Assembly (NCBI GenBank): GCA_964423645.1
Contig: CAYRFE010000015.1
Coordinates: 20,728-84,727 of the forward strand
Direction: 5' to 3'
DNA length: 64,000 bases
DNA from: CAYRFE01 sp964423645 [NCBI: uncultured bacterium]
GTDB taxonomy: Bacteria; Macinerneyibacteriota; Macinerneyibacteria; Macinerneyibacteriales
The translations under genes and the position numbers were made by a program. The notes below the pieces were generated by a model, which worked only from the letters and a program-made list of their open reading frames with translations, ran no database searches and was not told the origin of the DNA. Below, one piece after another: positions 29,860 through 37,196 of this stretch (the stretch's first letter is position 1; each line of letters opens with the position of its first letter).

Positions 29860-30657
29860 CTACTTTTTCGTTATGTTTTCTTCTCCGGGAAATGTGCCGT
29901 TCTTTACTGCTTGCACATACGCCCGTGTACCATTTTTTATTGAACGTCCCGCATGGCGAAATATTTTTGCATGTTTCGGTAAAAAATCAGGGTATATTCC
30001 CAATACATCGTAACAAACCTGTATCTCACCGTCACAGAAACGTCCCGCACCGATACCGATTACCGGCATTACAACCGCCTGAGATAATTCGCGTCCGAGT
30101 GTTTCAGGCACAGACTCTGCAACTAAACAACAAGCTCCTGCAGTATCAAGATCCCGTGCAGCTTCAAGTATGGCATCATGTTCTTTATCAGAACGACCAC
30201 GGATGATATGATACCCGTATTTTCGTGCCGATTGAGGAGTATAACCCAGATGTGCAACCACAGGAATTCCCACATCGGTCAATCGTCGAATGAGCGAGGG
30301 GTAATGGCCTTCTAATTTGACCGCTGCGCACCCTGTCAAACGCATAAGTTCTCCTGCATTGCGGACAGCCTCATTTTCATCTATTTGGTACGACATAAAC
30401 GGCATATCGGCAACCACCATAGCATGTTGTACACCGCGAACTACTGCTGCAGTATGCATGATCATCATATCCATGGTCACCGCTAATGTATCTTTCAAAC
30501 CGTACAAAACCATACCGAGAGAATCCCCGACAAGGATAATATCTGCGCCGGCATTGTCAATGTGCTTTGCCATCGAATAATCGTACGCGGTAATTGCAGC
30601 GATTTTCTCACCGTTTTTTTTCATATCACGCAGAGTATCTGAGGTAATATGTTTCAT
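29860..30657 (-). CDS. panB: 3-methyl-2-oxobutanoate hydroxymethyltransferase
   Basis: Adds a hydroxymethyl group from methylene-tetrahydrofolate to ketoisovalerate, the first committed pantothenate step. The 265-residue protein has TAYDYSMAKHIDNAGADIIL and VGDSLGMVLYGLKDTLAVT with the Mg-binding Asp and metal loop. AVKLEGHYP and GIGAGRFCDGEIQVCYD are further signatures. The start at 30657 overlaps the folBK stop as ATGA; an upstream in-frame ATG lies inside that gene. Its link to a folate gene fits its one-carbon cofactor. Confidence 0.97.
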   Translation of the reverse strand: MKHITSDTLRDMKKNGEKIAAITAYDYSMAKHIDNAGADIILVGDSLGMVLYGLKDTLAVTMDMMIMHTAAVVRGVQHAMVVADMPFMSYQIDENEAVRNAGELMRLTGCAAVKLEGHYPSLIRRLTDVGIPVVAHLGYTPQSARKYGYHIIRGRSDKEHDAILEAARDLDTAGACCLVAESVPETLGRELSQAVVMPVIGIGAGRFCDGEIQVCYDVLGIYPDFLPKHAKIFRHAGRSIKNGTRAYVQAVKNGTFPGEENITKK

Positions 30658-31430
30658 ATACGCCTTTCTACTACCGGCCATGCATGGGTTTCAAAAAATG
30701 GATGCATTTGAAGCGTTACGGGGTCAGTGCATGACGGGTTAATTTCTGCAAGGAGTGCTGACACAAAGGGACGATCGTAAACCTGTGGATGAGGAATCGT
30801 TAAATGTGGGGTCTGAATACGATGCGATCCGTAATACAGAATATCAATATCAATGATACGCGGATAATTTTTTTTTGTCCAAACTCTTCCCATATCTTGC
30901 TCAATTTTTTTCAGTCTGATCAGCAGTTGTTCTGGTGTAAGAAAGGTCCGAGCTTTGATGACCATATTAAAAAAATTCGGCTGAGAGGTAACTCCTATCG
31001 GCATGGTATCAATCACTGAAGACGTTTTATCCAAATAGATCTCATGTGAGCATGTACACTTCTGTACGGCCTCATGTATGTGTGTCAAACGATCACCAAT
31101 ATTGCTTCCGAAAGAAAGATAGATAGGCGTCAGATCATATTCAACGCTGACCTCATCATTTTTTAAGTCGATACAATGAACTGTTACCGCAATACACTCG
31201 GTATCTGCAATAATACTTCGTGCAATCGCATCGCACATTTCAACAGTATCTTTGAGTGTTGCAAATTTCAGCATAATATTTTCGCATATATGCGAATGAA
31301 GTATCTCATTTTCCGGTAACGGTCGAAGTGTATGCGATGTATCAAAATAAATAGTCGCCGACAGTGCGTGATACGAAATGTCAGGCACGCAACCGTGGGG
31401 AAGATGAATATTCATTACAAACGTGACCAT
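30654..31430 (-). CDS. folK: FolK (6-hydroxymethyl-dihydropterin pyrophosphokinase) with FolB-like N-terminus
   Basis: The C-terminal part (about residues 105-258) is FolK, the pterin pyrophosphokinase of folate synthesis: YLSFGSNIGDRLTHIHEAV, NFFNMVIKARTFLTPEQLL and PRIIDIDILYYG. In its loop the usual GRxR reads GRVWTKKNYPR, with Trp in place of one Arg. The N-terminal 100 residues resemble a dihydroneopterin aldolase in size and strand pattern, but clear FolB catalytic residues are not evident, so this half may be degenerate. First gene of the run to ptb. The -10 box ends only 8 bases before the ATG and there is no ribosome site. Confidence 0.83.
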   Translation of the reverse strand: MVTFVMNIHLPHGCVPDISYHALSATIYFDTSHTLRPLPENEILHSHICENIMLKFATLKDTVEMCDAIARSIIADTECIAVTVHCIDLKNDEVSVEYDLTPIYLSFGSNIGDRLTHIHEAVQKCTCSHEIYLDKTSSVIDTMPIGVTSQPNFFNMVIKARTFLTPEQLLIRLKKIEQDMGRVWTKKNYPRIIDIDILYYGSHRIQTPHLTIPHPQVYDRPFVSALLAEINPSCTDPVTLQMHPFFETHAWPVVERRI

Positions 31431-31437
31431 ACGGCTG

Positions 31438-31467
31438 ATAGTAACATAATGCAGAGCAGTTTGTCAA
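31438..31467 (-). promoter_or_regulatory. Promoter of the folBK-panB-panC-comM-buk-ptb operon
   Basis: On the minus strand, TTGACA (31467-31462) is followed after 18 bases by TACTAT (31443-31438). The predicted transcription start falls at or next to the folBK ATG. Confidence 0.6.
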
Positions 31468-31499
31468 TAATTGTTCACATAATCGAGATCTTTCATGTA

Positions 31500-32369
31500 C
31501 TATTTGTTACTTTTTTTACTTATTTTTTCTAAAAACTCAGGATACAATTTTTTCATACAATCAGGACACACTCCGTGAGAAAAATCCGTGTCGCTTTTTT
31601 CTTTAAAATATGCTTCCATGCTTATCCATGATGCAGAATCCTTCGGATCACTTCCTGCGTTTCGTATCTTTTTACAATTACTACATATGGGGACAAACAA
31701 TTGCATCTCTTCTAATGCCCGTCGCGCATTGACGATACCGTTAATTTGAAAAAGAATGGTGAAGCCAAAGCCGACGATGACAAGCAAACTTAATACTATA
31801 AAAACAATTCGTATGCGAGCCGCACGGGTTTCATAGAACACTTGAACATGCATGACCATGGTATCAATCATACGAAGAATGTGAGAATTGTTCTCTATAA
31901 CATATCCCATAGAAACACGATTCCGAGTTGCTATAACATCATATACCTTGTTTTTATATTCCTGCCATATTGATTGGATCGTATGTAATTCAACTAATAT
32001 ATCATCACTTTCAATAGCGGTCATGATTACATTGTCGGGAAGTGCTAAACTTTGACGTACCGAACCGCCGTGTATCAAACCGTTTAATGATTCGTCAAAA
32101 AGCGCTATTGTCCCATGAATATCACGCGGGTCATTCTCAAAAGAATAATACAACAATACTTCTTTTGTCATTTTTTGCAAGAGCATACGTTCTCTGCCTG
32201 CGACATTGATGAGTAGCGAGCCTTGCCTTTGCTCTTTAAGAAACATCGTCATCACGTATCCAACGACAACAATTGATACCGTTAATGCCGCATAAATGAT
32301 AAAAAACCGTCGATAATAATGTAATCGTCGAGCAGCTTCAACTCTATTCATAGATTGTATTATATGCAT
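31500..32369 (-). CDS. Membrane sensor-like protein with PilJ-type N-terminus and C-terminal cysteine motif
   Basis: Of 289 residues, 20-45 form a membrane helix. A periplasmic region follows with INVAGRERMLLQKMTKEVLL, the pattern of type IV pilus/nitrate-type sensor input domains (PilJ/NarX-like), and a second membrane helix lies near 190-210. The tail has CSNCKKIRNAGSD, WISMEAYFKEKSD, FSHGVCPDCMKKLYPEFL: a four-Cys element often found at the end of sensory proteins, likely a metal site. No kinase, GGDEF or methyl-accepting domain is present, so output is unknown. A start at Met7 (32351) is possible if the transcript is leaderless. Confidence 0.72.
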   Translation of the reverse strand: MHIIQSMNRVEAARRLHYYRRFFIIYAALTVSIVVVGYVMTMFLKEQRQGSLLINVAGRERMLLQKMTKEVLLYYSFENDPRDIHGTIALFDESLNGLIHGGSVRQSLALPDNVIMTAIESDDILVELHTIQSIWQEYKNKVYDVIATRNRVSMGYVIENNSHILRMIDTMVMHVQVFYETRAARIRIVFIVLSLLVIVGFGFTILFQINGIVNARRALEEMQLFVPICSNCKKIRNAGSDPKDSASWISMEAYFKEKSDTDFSHGVCPDCMKKLYPEFLEKISKKSNK

Positions 32370-32388
32370 GTATGCTCCTCAAAGTCAA
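32359..32388 (-). promoter_or_regulatory. Promoter with a perfect -10 box overlapping the sensor gene's first codons
   Basis: On the minus strand, TTGACT (32388-32383) is followed after 18 bases by TATAAT (32364-32359). The -10 box lies just inside the annotated start; transcription would begin near the ATG at 32351. Confidence 0.5.
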
Positions 32389-32834
32389 CATAAAATAATC
32401 ATAATCCGCACAAAGCACAGTTTATGAATCAATAGATCACACGAAAAAAGCTTCCTCTTTCTCGAAAATATCGCATCGTAAAACCAACGATTTTTACCAT
32501 TGAGCAATTTGTGCGGGACTTCAACGGAGTGTATACTGTGCAACGTTGACGTATTCTTGATCCGTCCATTGAAAATACATGGCATTATGAGACATCGAAC
32601 CCTTGTAGAACTACAACCTTTCAACTTTTTTCTGGTAAAATAATGGGCGGTGTGGACACACATTAAAAATGACGGCTTAACTTGTGATATAGTCGGGACT
32701 TCGTCCCCACACCCCTTTTAATAACAAAACTATAATAGTAAAGCCGAAGCAAGCTTCGAGAAATGTAACCCATTGAGATTAAACAAAAGCCTCTTTGTGT
32801 CAATACTTCCGTGGATATCTTAAAAATAAAAAAA
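32370..32834. other. Intergenic region with a partial long repeat
   Basis: No gene was supported; the open frames lack ribosome sites. From about 32672 to 32785 it carries the right half of the hairpin-ended repeat: ATATAGTCGGGACTTCGTCC, CCACACCCC, an AT-rich spacer and GCCGAAGCAAGCTTCGAG ending AACCCATTGAGATTAAA. Confidence 0.65.
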
Positions 32835-32852
32835 GCCCCGCTTTCACGGGGC
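32835..32852 (-). terminator. Terminator of the DUF4412-like gene
   Basis: Stem GCCCCG/CGGGGC with a six-base loop lies 25 bases past the stop. The minus strand continues TTTTTTTATTTTTA. Confidence 0.85.
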
Positions 32853-32876
32853 ACAGTCTTTTATTACAAATTGTAA

Positions 32877-33521
32877 TTAACGGTATAACTCATTCGGAGA
32901 AATTTTTGAATACCCTGCAGGACGTGTAAACGTGGAATCGGGTACATTGAAAGATATATTCGATAAAACCACAACCATTTCGGTATCATCTGTTTTTGTC
33001 GTTGAACCGATCATGATTTTTTTAACAGGATCGATATAGTAAAATGTCGTGCCGTCTTGTCCGTCAAGCACCTTATATTTATCGGCATTGACCCCTGCGA
33101 ACATTTCGGTGCCGACTTTTTGGATCTCTTCATCAGGTTCGAGAGAATCAAAATTTTCCTCACCTTCCGGCATATCCGCAAAAACCACAAACTGTTTGCG
33201 TTTCGGATAGTAGGTATACATGACCTCCTTACCTTTTTCCTCGGTTGTAAAAATAATATATTCATCAATATTTTTTTGTTTCATGAATTCATACATCGGA
33301 GTATTGGTAGGCATTTTCATTTCCATTCGCACGTTTTTGCCTTTTACCGCCATCGTTGCATCACTCACCATTGTCATGCCTTCGGCCTTGGTTGTCATTT
33401 TCATCGTACACGAAAATCCTTTTTCAAACATATCGCCTTTCACAACATCTTGTAATGTCAAAGAAAAAATACTAACTGTGAAAATCACGGCAATACACAT
33501 AAACATAACACTCTTTTTCAT
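32877..33521 (-). CDS. Secreted DUF4412/LolA-like protein
   Basis: A 214-residue protein with a signal peptide (MKKSVMFMCIAVIFTVSIFS). It has the repeated beta-strand pattern of LolA-like lipoprotein-carrier folds: FSCTMKMTTKAEGMTMVSDA, GKNVRMEMKMPTN, YTYYPKRKQFVVFADMP and TTFYYIDPVKKIMIGSTTK. This layout matches DUF4412, a periplasmic family of unknown function that is rich in Met-containing strands. It has its own promoter and terminator. Confidence 0.72.
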   Translation of the reverse strand: MKKSVMFMCIAVIFTVSIFSLTLQDVVKGDMFEKGFSCTMKMTTKAEGMTMVSDATMAVKGKNVRMEMKMPTNTPMYEFMKQKNIDEYIIFTTEEKGKEVMYTYYPKRKQFVVFADMPEGEENFDSLEPDEEIQKVGTEMFAGVNADKYKVLDGQDGTTFYYIDPVKKIMIGSTTKTDDTEMVVVLSNISFNVPDSTFTRPAGYSKISPNELYR

Positions 33522-33547
33522 AAAAAGCCTCCTTTATTTCTTGTGTA

Positions 33548-33575
33548 ACTATAGCACAGAACGATAAAATTTCAA
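33548..33575 (-). promoter_or_regulatory. Promoter of the DUF4412-like gene
   Basis: On the minus strand, TTGAAA (33575-33570) is followed after 16 bases by TATAGT (33553-33548). The ribosome site AAAGGAGG follows before the ATG at 33521. Confidence 0.7.
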
Positions 33576-33600
33576 GGCACGGTAAGGGATAAAATCCTGT

Positions 33601-34167
33601 TCAGCAAAAATTTCCAAATTTTTCTTGATTAATTATCCAACGAGCTGCCGCCATGAGATCATACGCATTATGGTGTGCCTTGTTACTGCTTTTTGCATCA
33701 GCATGAATCAGTTTGACAGCGATTATTCCGGCATTAAGACCAAATTCCACATCACTTTCTTTGTCTCCGATCATGTATGAATGTGCCGGATCAAAATCGT
33801 ACTGAGCTCTTACCTCATCTAATAATGCAATGTTCGGTTTGCGACATTGACACTCTTCATCGGGATGATGAAAGCACATATAAAAACCGCATATTTGTAC
33901 TCCATATGACGACAACAACACGTTCAGACGTGCATTCACTGCATGAGCATCACTCTCTTTGAAAAAACCTCGACCGACACCTGACTGGTTTGAAATAACG
34001 ACGAGCTCAAATCCGTTGTCAACAAGAAGCCTGAGTGCATCACCCGCATATGGTAAAAGCGTCACGTCTTCGGGTAAGCTTATATACCCCGGATCTTCAT
34101 TGATGGTATTGTCTCGATCAAGAAATATTACTTTTTTTCGAGTATTCTTTCCCACGATCTCAGCCAA
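33601..34167 (-). CDS. gmhB: D-glycero-beta-D-manno-heptose-1,7-bisphosphate 7-phosphatase
   Basis: HAD-type phosphatase of about 188 residues that removes the 7-phosphate between the RfaE1 and RfaE2 steps of ADP-heptose synthesis. The nucleophile motif is FLDRDNTINED, followed by ISNQSGVGRGFF, the zinc-binding loop CFHHPDEECQCRKP, and the Mg-binding MIGDKESDVEFG. The start is uncertain: a TTG at 34167 overlaps the cupin stop by 8 bases, and a GTG four codons later is the alternative. Located 20 kb from hldE; no gmhA is seen. Confidence 0.92.
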   Translation of the reverse strand: MAEIVGKNTRKKVIFLDRDNTINEDPGYISLPEDVTLLPYAGDALRLLVDNGFELVVISNQSGVGRGFFKESDAHAVNARLNVLLSSYGVQICGFYMCFHHPDEECQCRKPNIALLDEVRAQYDFDPAHSYMIGDKESDVEFGLNAGIIAVKLIHADAKSSNKAHHNAYDLMAAARWIINQEKFGNFC

Positions 34168-34429
34168 ACCGATACTGCTTCTTCACCGGTTTTTTCACAT
34201 TCCAAACACAGTGTAACCCTTGAGGAAATTGGACAAAGTCTCCTGCGGTGAAGGTAACAGGTTGCCCGTTCTTGGGAGTAACTGTTACTTCGCCCTCAAG
34301 AATGTAACACGATTCTGACTCATCATAGAACCATTCAAATTCACCGATCTCTTTACACCATATCGGCCACGAAACAATCTGCATTGCGTGAAATTCATTT
34401 TCGGAAATTTTTTTCACAATTATTTCCAT
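34160..34429 (-). CDS. Small cupin protein
   Basis: An 89-residue single-domain cupin. The first motif is reduced (FEWFYDESESCYILEGEVTVT) and the second reads FTAGDFVQFPQGLHCVWNV, as in the DUF861/EutQ-like cupin group. The start has GGGAGGAAAC before it and lies within the end of the SpoU gene, so expression is coupled. The reaction or ligand is unknown. Confidence 0.82.
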   Translation of the reverse strand: MEIIVKKISENEFHAMQIVSWPIWCKEIGEFEWFYDESESCYILEGEVTVTPKNGQPVTFTAGDFVQFPQGLHCVWNVKKPVKKQYRFG

Positions 34430-35162
34430 GTTTCCTCCCGTATAAATGACTCATTATAATGCTTCCCGCGATAGCAGCATTCAGTGATTCTGCGCTCTCC
34501 TCCATTGGAATTCGTATGTTCTTTGTCACATATTTCATGATTTCAGGCGAAATGCCATTCCCCTCACTTCCGATTACTAAAACATAGGGTTCTTCAACAT
34601 CCATGTCCCACACTGAAATAGCACTGTTTGATAAATCAGTGCCTACTATCTGCACATCTTTGGGGAAAAACGAAATAAAATCAGGGAATGACCCGTATGC
34701 ACAATGCACATCAAAGACATACCCAGCTGAACTGCGGATCGCTTTGGGTGAAAACGGATCTACCCCGTTTCCCACACACAAAACATTTTTTATACCGAAT
34801 GCAGTTGCAGAACGGATAAGAGAACCCAGGTTCCCGGGATCCTGAATACCATCACATACGAGAAAACTTCCTGTACCTGCACGAAAAACAGGCACTTCAA
34901 ATACACCGACAATTCCGTATGATGTTTTTGTCGATGAAATAAAATCCATATCCTTAGATTCGGCATCATACACAGGCACCGATATCGGCACACGATAGAT
35001 AAAATCGTTACTTTTCACGAGAAATTTACATCCGCGGGATGCTCGAAACGCTTGATCTATCGCATTTTTCCCTTCAACCAGCACCACTTTTTCTTCCACA
35101 CGAAATGAGCGGTCATGTAGATTTCGAACATATGTTCGTATCGATTTCGTAAGCACATTCAT
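34395..35162 (-). CDS. SpoU-family RNA 2'-O-methyltransferase
   Basis: SPOUT-class RNA methyltransferase of 255 residues. An N-terminal substrate-binding domain (KVVLVEGKNAIDQAF) is followed by the knotted SAM-binding domain: VCDGIQDPGNLGSLIRSATA (motif 1), VIGSEGNGISPEIM (motif 2) and ESLNAAIAGSIIMSHL (motif 3). The likely substrate is 23S rRNA or tRNA, as in RlmB or TsnR relatives. Its ATG shares one base with the stop of the M28 peptidase gene (TAATG). Confidence 0.93.
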   Translation of the reverse strand: MNVLTKSIRTYVRNLHDRSFRVEEKVVLVEGKNAIDQAFRASRGCKFLVKSNDFIYRVPISVPVYDAESKDMDFISSTKTSYGIVGVFEVPVFRAGTGSFLVCDGIQDPGNLGSLIRSATAFGIKNVLCVGNGVDPFSPKAIRSSAGYVFDVHCAYGSFPDFISFFPKDVQIVGTDLSNSAISVWDMDVEEPYVLVIGSEGNGISPEIMKYVTKNIRIPMEESAESLNAAIAGSIIMSHLYGRKHGNNCEKNFRK

Positions 35163-36979
35163 TATTTGACCCGCACAATCTTTCGTATGAATTCACCGGT
35201 TGAGGATGTAAACACGCAATAATAAATACCGCTCGGCAATTCACGCCCTGCATCATCACGAAAATCCCACACATAGGTATAGTAGCCGATCGCAGTGTTT
35301 CCCGTGTGCAGATGGCGCACAATTTTACCGTTTGACGTATAGACAATGATATTCATTATGCCATTTCTATGAGAAGTAATATTTATTTCAACATACTGCG
35401 AAGCGGGTTGGGGGAAAACAGTCATTGATGACGCATGCGGCATACGATAGCGAACGATTATCTCAGAAGATACCCCAGAGTAATCACCTGTCTCGCTGTT
35501 CTTCGCACGAACCGAGTAACGATATACCGACGCAGGGCTGACCGCGACATCCTCAAAGGACAAGGTCATAATCTCTGCAATTCTCACACCGTCACGAAAT
35601 AATAAATACGTATCATAGCCATCAAGTGCATCCCAAGAAAGCACAATACTTGATTGTAAAATATCGGCGGTAAGATTGGAGGGTGCCTCATTATCTTGCA
35701 CTGAAAGTGATACAAATACCGCCAGTGTTGCTTGAGTGAACGAACGAGCCAGAAGTATGTCATTGACACTTACTCCAAGTATATCGTTTGTTGAATGAAT
35801 ATACGGGCTATAATATTGTGTATCCTCAAAAGGCCACACCCCGGGGAAACCGCGAACATTAAATGATGTATGGTCACTGTCGCCGCCGATAGAACCACCG
35901 TCCTCAAAAGAAAAATCATGAACATACAATGACGCGGTTGAAACAAAATAACTCTTTAACGCACTTGCTGATAAAGGTGCCATCATGTCCGCATGTCTGG
36001 TTTGGCTTGAATCACGATACCCGATCATATCAAGATTTAAATATGCGGTGACACTTTTTCCCGCAGACACAAGAGACTGTGCATATGCAGCACTTCCGTA
36101 TAAACCATACTCTTCGCCGGAAAATGCGCAAAACACAACCGTTCTTTCGAATTCAATATCTTTCAAAAGGCGGGCAATTTCTAAAACACCTGCGACGCCT
36201 GACGCATTGTCATCAGCACCGGGAGCATTGCTTTGGTTATACCCCGATATTATTGAATCATAGTGAGCTCCTACGATAACGTATTCGTTCGGATACTTTG
36301 AGCCGAGTTTTTGGGCAATGATATTATCTGTCACATCATTTCCATTGATTAAAAACGTTTGTTCTGTCACCGAATATCCCATTGCCGAAAAAGTATTCTT
36401 CAGCCACAATTGCGCATTGATACCGCCCTGTTGATAACAATTTCGAGTAACAAAATTTTGCAACGTTTGAATATCACTTTGAATACGATTGTGGTCTACG
36501 GAATCCACCAGGTTTTGAATTGATATATCAGAAGATACCTTCAAAAATCGCGAATAATCTTGAAAAACAGGTAATCGAGCAACGATATTGGCGACATGTA
36601 TGAGCGAATCATTTCGCGGAGGAGCGACTTCTTCGTTTCGCTTGACAAGGATCAATCGTGTATCGGCTGTTATCATAGTATCTGACTCGTTCATAATTTC
36701 TTTTACTGACGATGCGGTAATTTTATTATTAACTAAAAAATACTGCTCGCCTTTCTCCCATGGGGTCTCATCAATAAGCGTATACTGCTCTTGTATGTCT
36801 CCGCGTAATGTGCCGATTATTTCATTATCCGAATAATAGTGGATCACTAATTCGGAACATTGAAATAATTTTTTAATGTCTTCAAAGTTATCTTTACGGA
36901 TATGCACTAATATATCACGTGCACAAACCGAAATAAACGAACTTAAAAGTAACAGCGATATCACATAAAAACGCTTCAT
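35162..36979 (-). CDS. Secreted M28-family zinc aminopeptidase with FN3 and FlgD-like C-terminal domains
   Basis: A 605-residue secreted peptidase. Signal peptide at 1-20. The M28 catalytic domain has ligands in VGAHYDS (His), GADDNASG (Asp), the catalytic Glu in FSGEEYGLYGS, LNLDMIGY and GDSDHTSF. A fibronectin-III domain (APSNLTADILQ onward) and a FlgD-like/type IX-style C-terminal domain follow, with FPQPASQY, VWDFRDDAGRELPSGIYYC and the terminal IRKIVRVK. Such tails often serve in secretion or surface attachment in FCB-type bacteria. It heads an operon with SpoU, cupin and gmhB. Confidence 0.9.
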   Translation of the reverse strand: MKRFYVISLLLLSSFISVCARDILVHIRKDNFEDIKKLFQCSELVIHYYSDNEIIGTLRGDIQEQYTLIDETPWEKGEQYFLVNNKITASSVKEIMNESDTMITADTRLILVKRNEEVAPPRNDSLIHVANIVARLPVFQDYSRFLKVSSDISIQNLVDSVDHNRIQSDIQTLQNFVTRNCYQQGGINAQLWLKNTFSAMGYSVTEQTFLINGNDVTDNIIAQKLGSKYPNEYVIVGAHYDSIISGYNQSNAPGADDNASGVAGVLEIARLLKDIEFERTVVFCAFSGEEYGLYGSAAYAQSLVSAGKSVTAYLNLDMIGYRDSSQTRHADMMAPLSASALKSYFVSTASLYVHDFSFEDGGSIGGDSDHTSFNVRGFPGVWPFEDTQYYSPYIHSTNDILGVSVNDILLARSFTQATLAVFVSLSVQDNEAPSNLTADILQSSIVLSWDALDGYDTYLLFRDGVRIAEIMTLSFEDVAVSPASVYRYSVRAKNSETGDYSGVSSEIIVRYRMPHASSMTVFPQPASQYVEINITSHRNGIMNIIVYTSNGKIVRHLHTGNTAIGYYTYVWDFRDDAGRELPSGIYYCVFTSSTGEFIRKIVRVK

Positions 36980-36998
36980 AACATCACTCCTTCACCTG

Positions 36999-37027
36999 AG
37001 CATAGGCACGACACGATGTATTGTCAA
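36999..37027 (-). promoter_or_regulatory. Promoter of the M28-SpoU-cupin-gmhB operon
   Basis: On the minus strand, TTGACA (37027-37022) is followed after 17 bases by TATGCT (37004-36999). Confidence 0.65.
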
Positions 37028-37045
37028 TATGATTCATACATTAAA

Positions 37046-37072
37046 ATAAACTCCGGTCAACCCGGAGTTTAT
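37046..37072 (-). terminator. Terminator of the discoidin/LamG gene
   Basis: Eleven-base-pair stem ATAAACTCCGG/CCGGAGTTTAT with loop TCAAC, followed on the minus strand by TTTTA. It is separated from the gene's stop by a repeat copy. Confidence 0.75.
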
Positions 37073-37073
37073 G

Positions 37074-37180
37074 GAACTACCCCGCAGCAAGCTACGGGGT
37101 ATCACAATTGTGCGCACCCCACGCCCTTTTAATATCTAAAACTGAAGCAAGGTTCGGGAAATTGACCCAAGCAGATCAAA
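37074..37180 (+). repeat. Internally deleted copy of the hairpin-ended repeat
   Basis: The left hairpin TACCCCGCAGC/GCTACGGGGTA is intact. The middle is reduced to GTGCGCACCCCACGCCC, and the right end CTGAAGCAAGGTTCGGGAAA with TTGACCCAAGCAGATCAAA is mutated. Confidence 0.75.
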
Positions 37181-37196
37181 TGTTTACCCGGCTCGT

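Noticed and set aside
32385-32854. Two short minus-strand frames between the sensor and DUF4412-like genes
   Set aside because: One runs through a repeat copy and the other lacks any ribosome site or motif.
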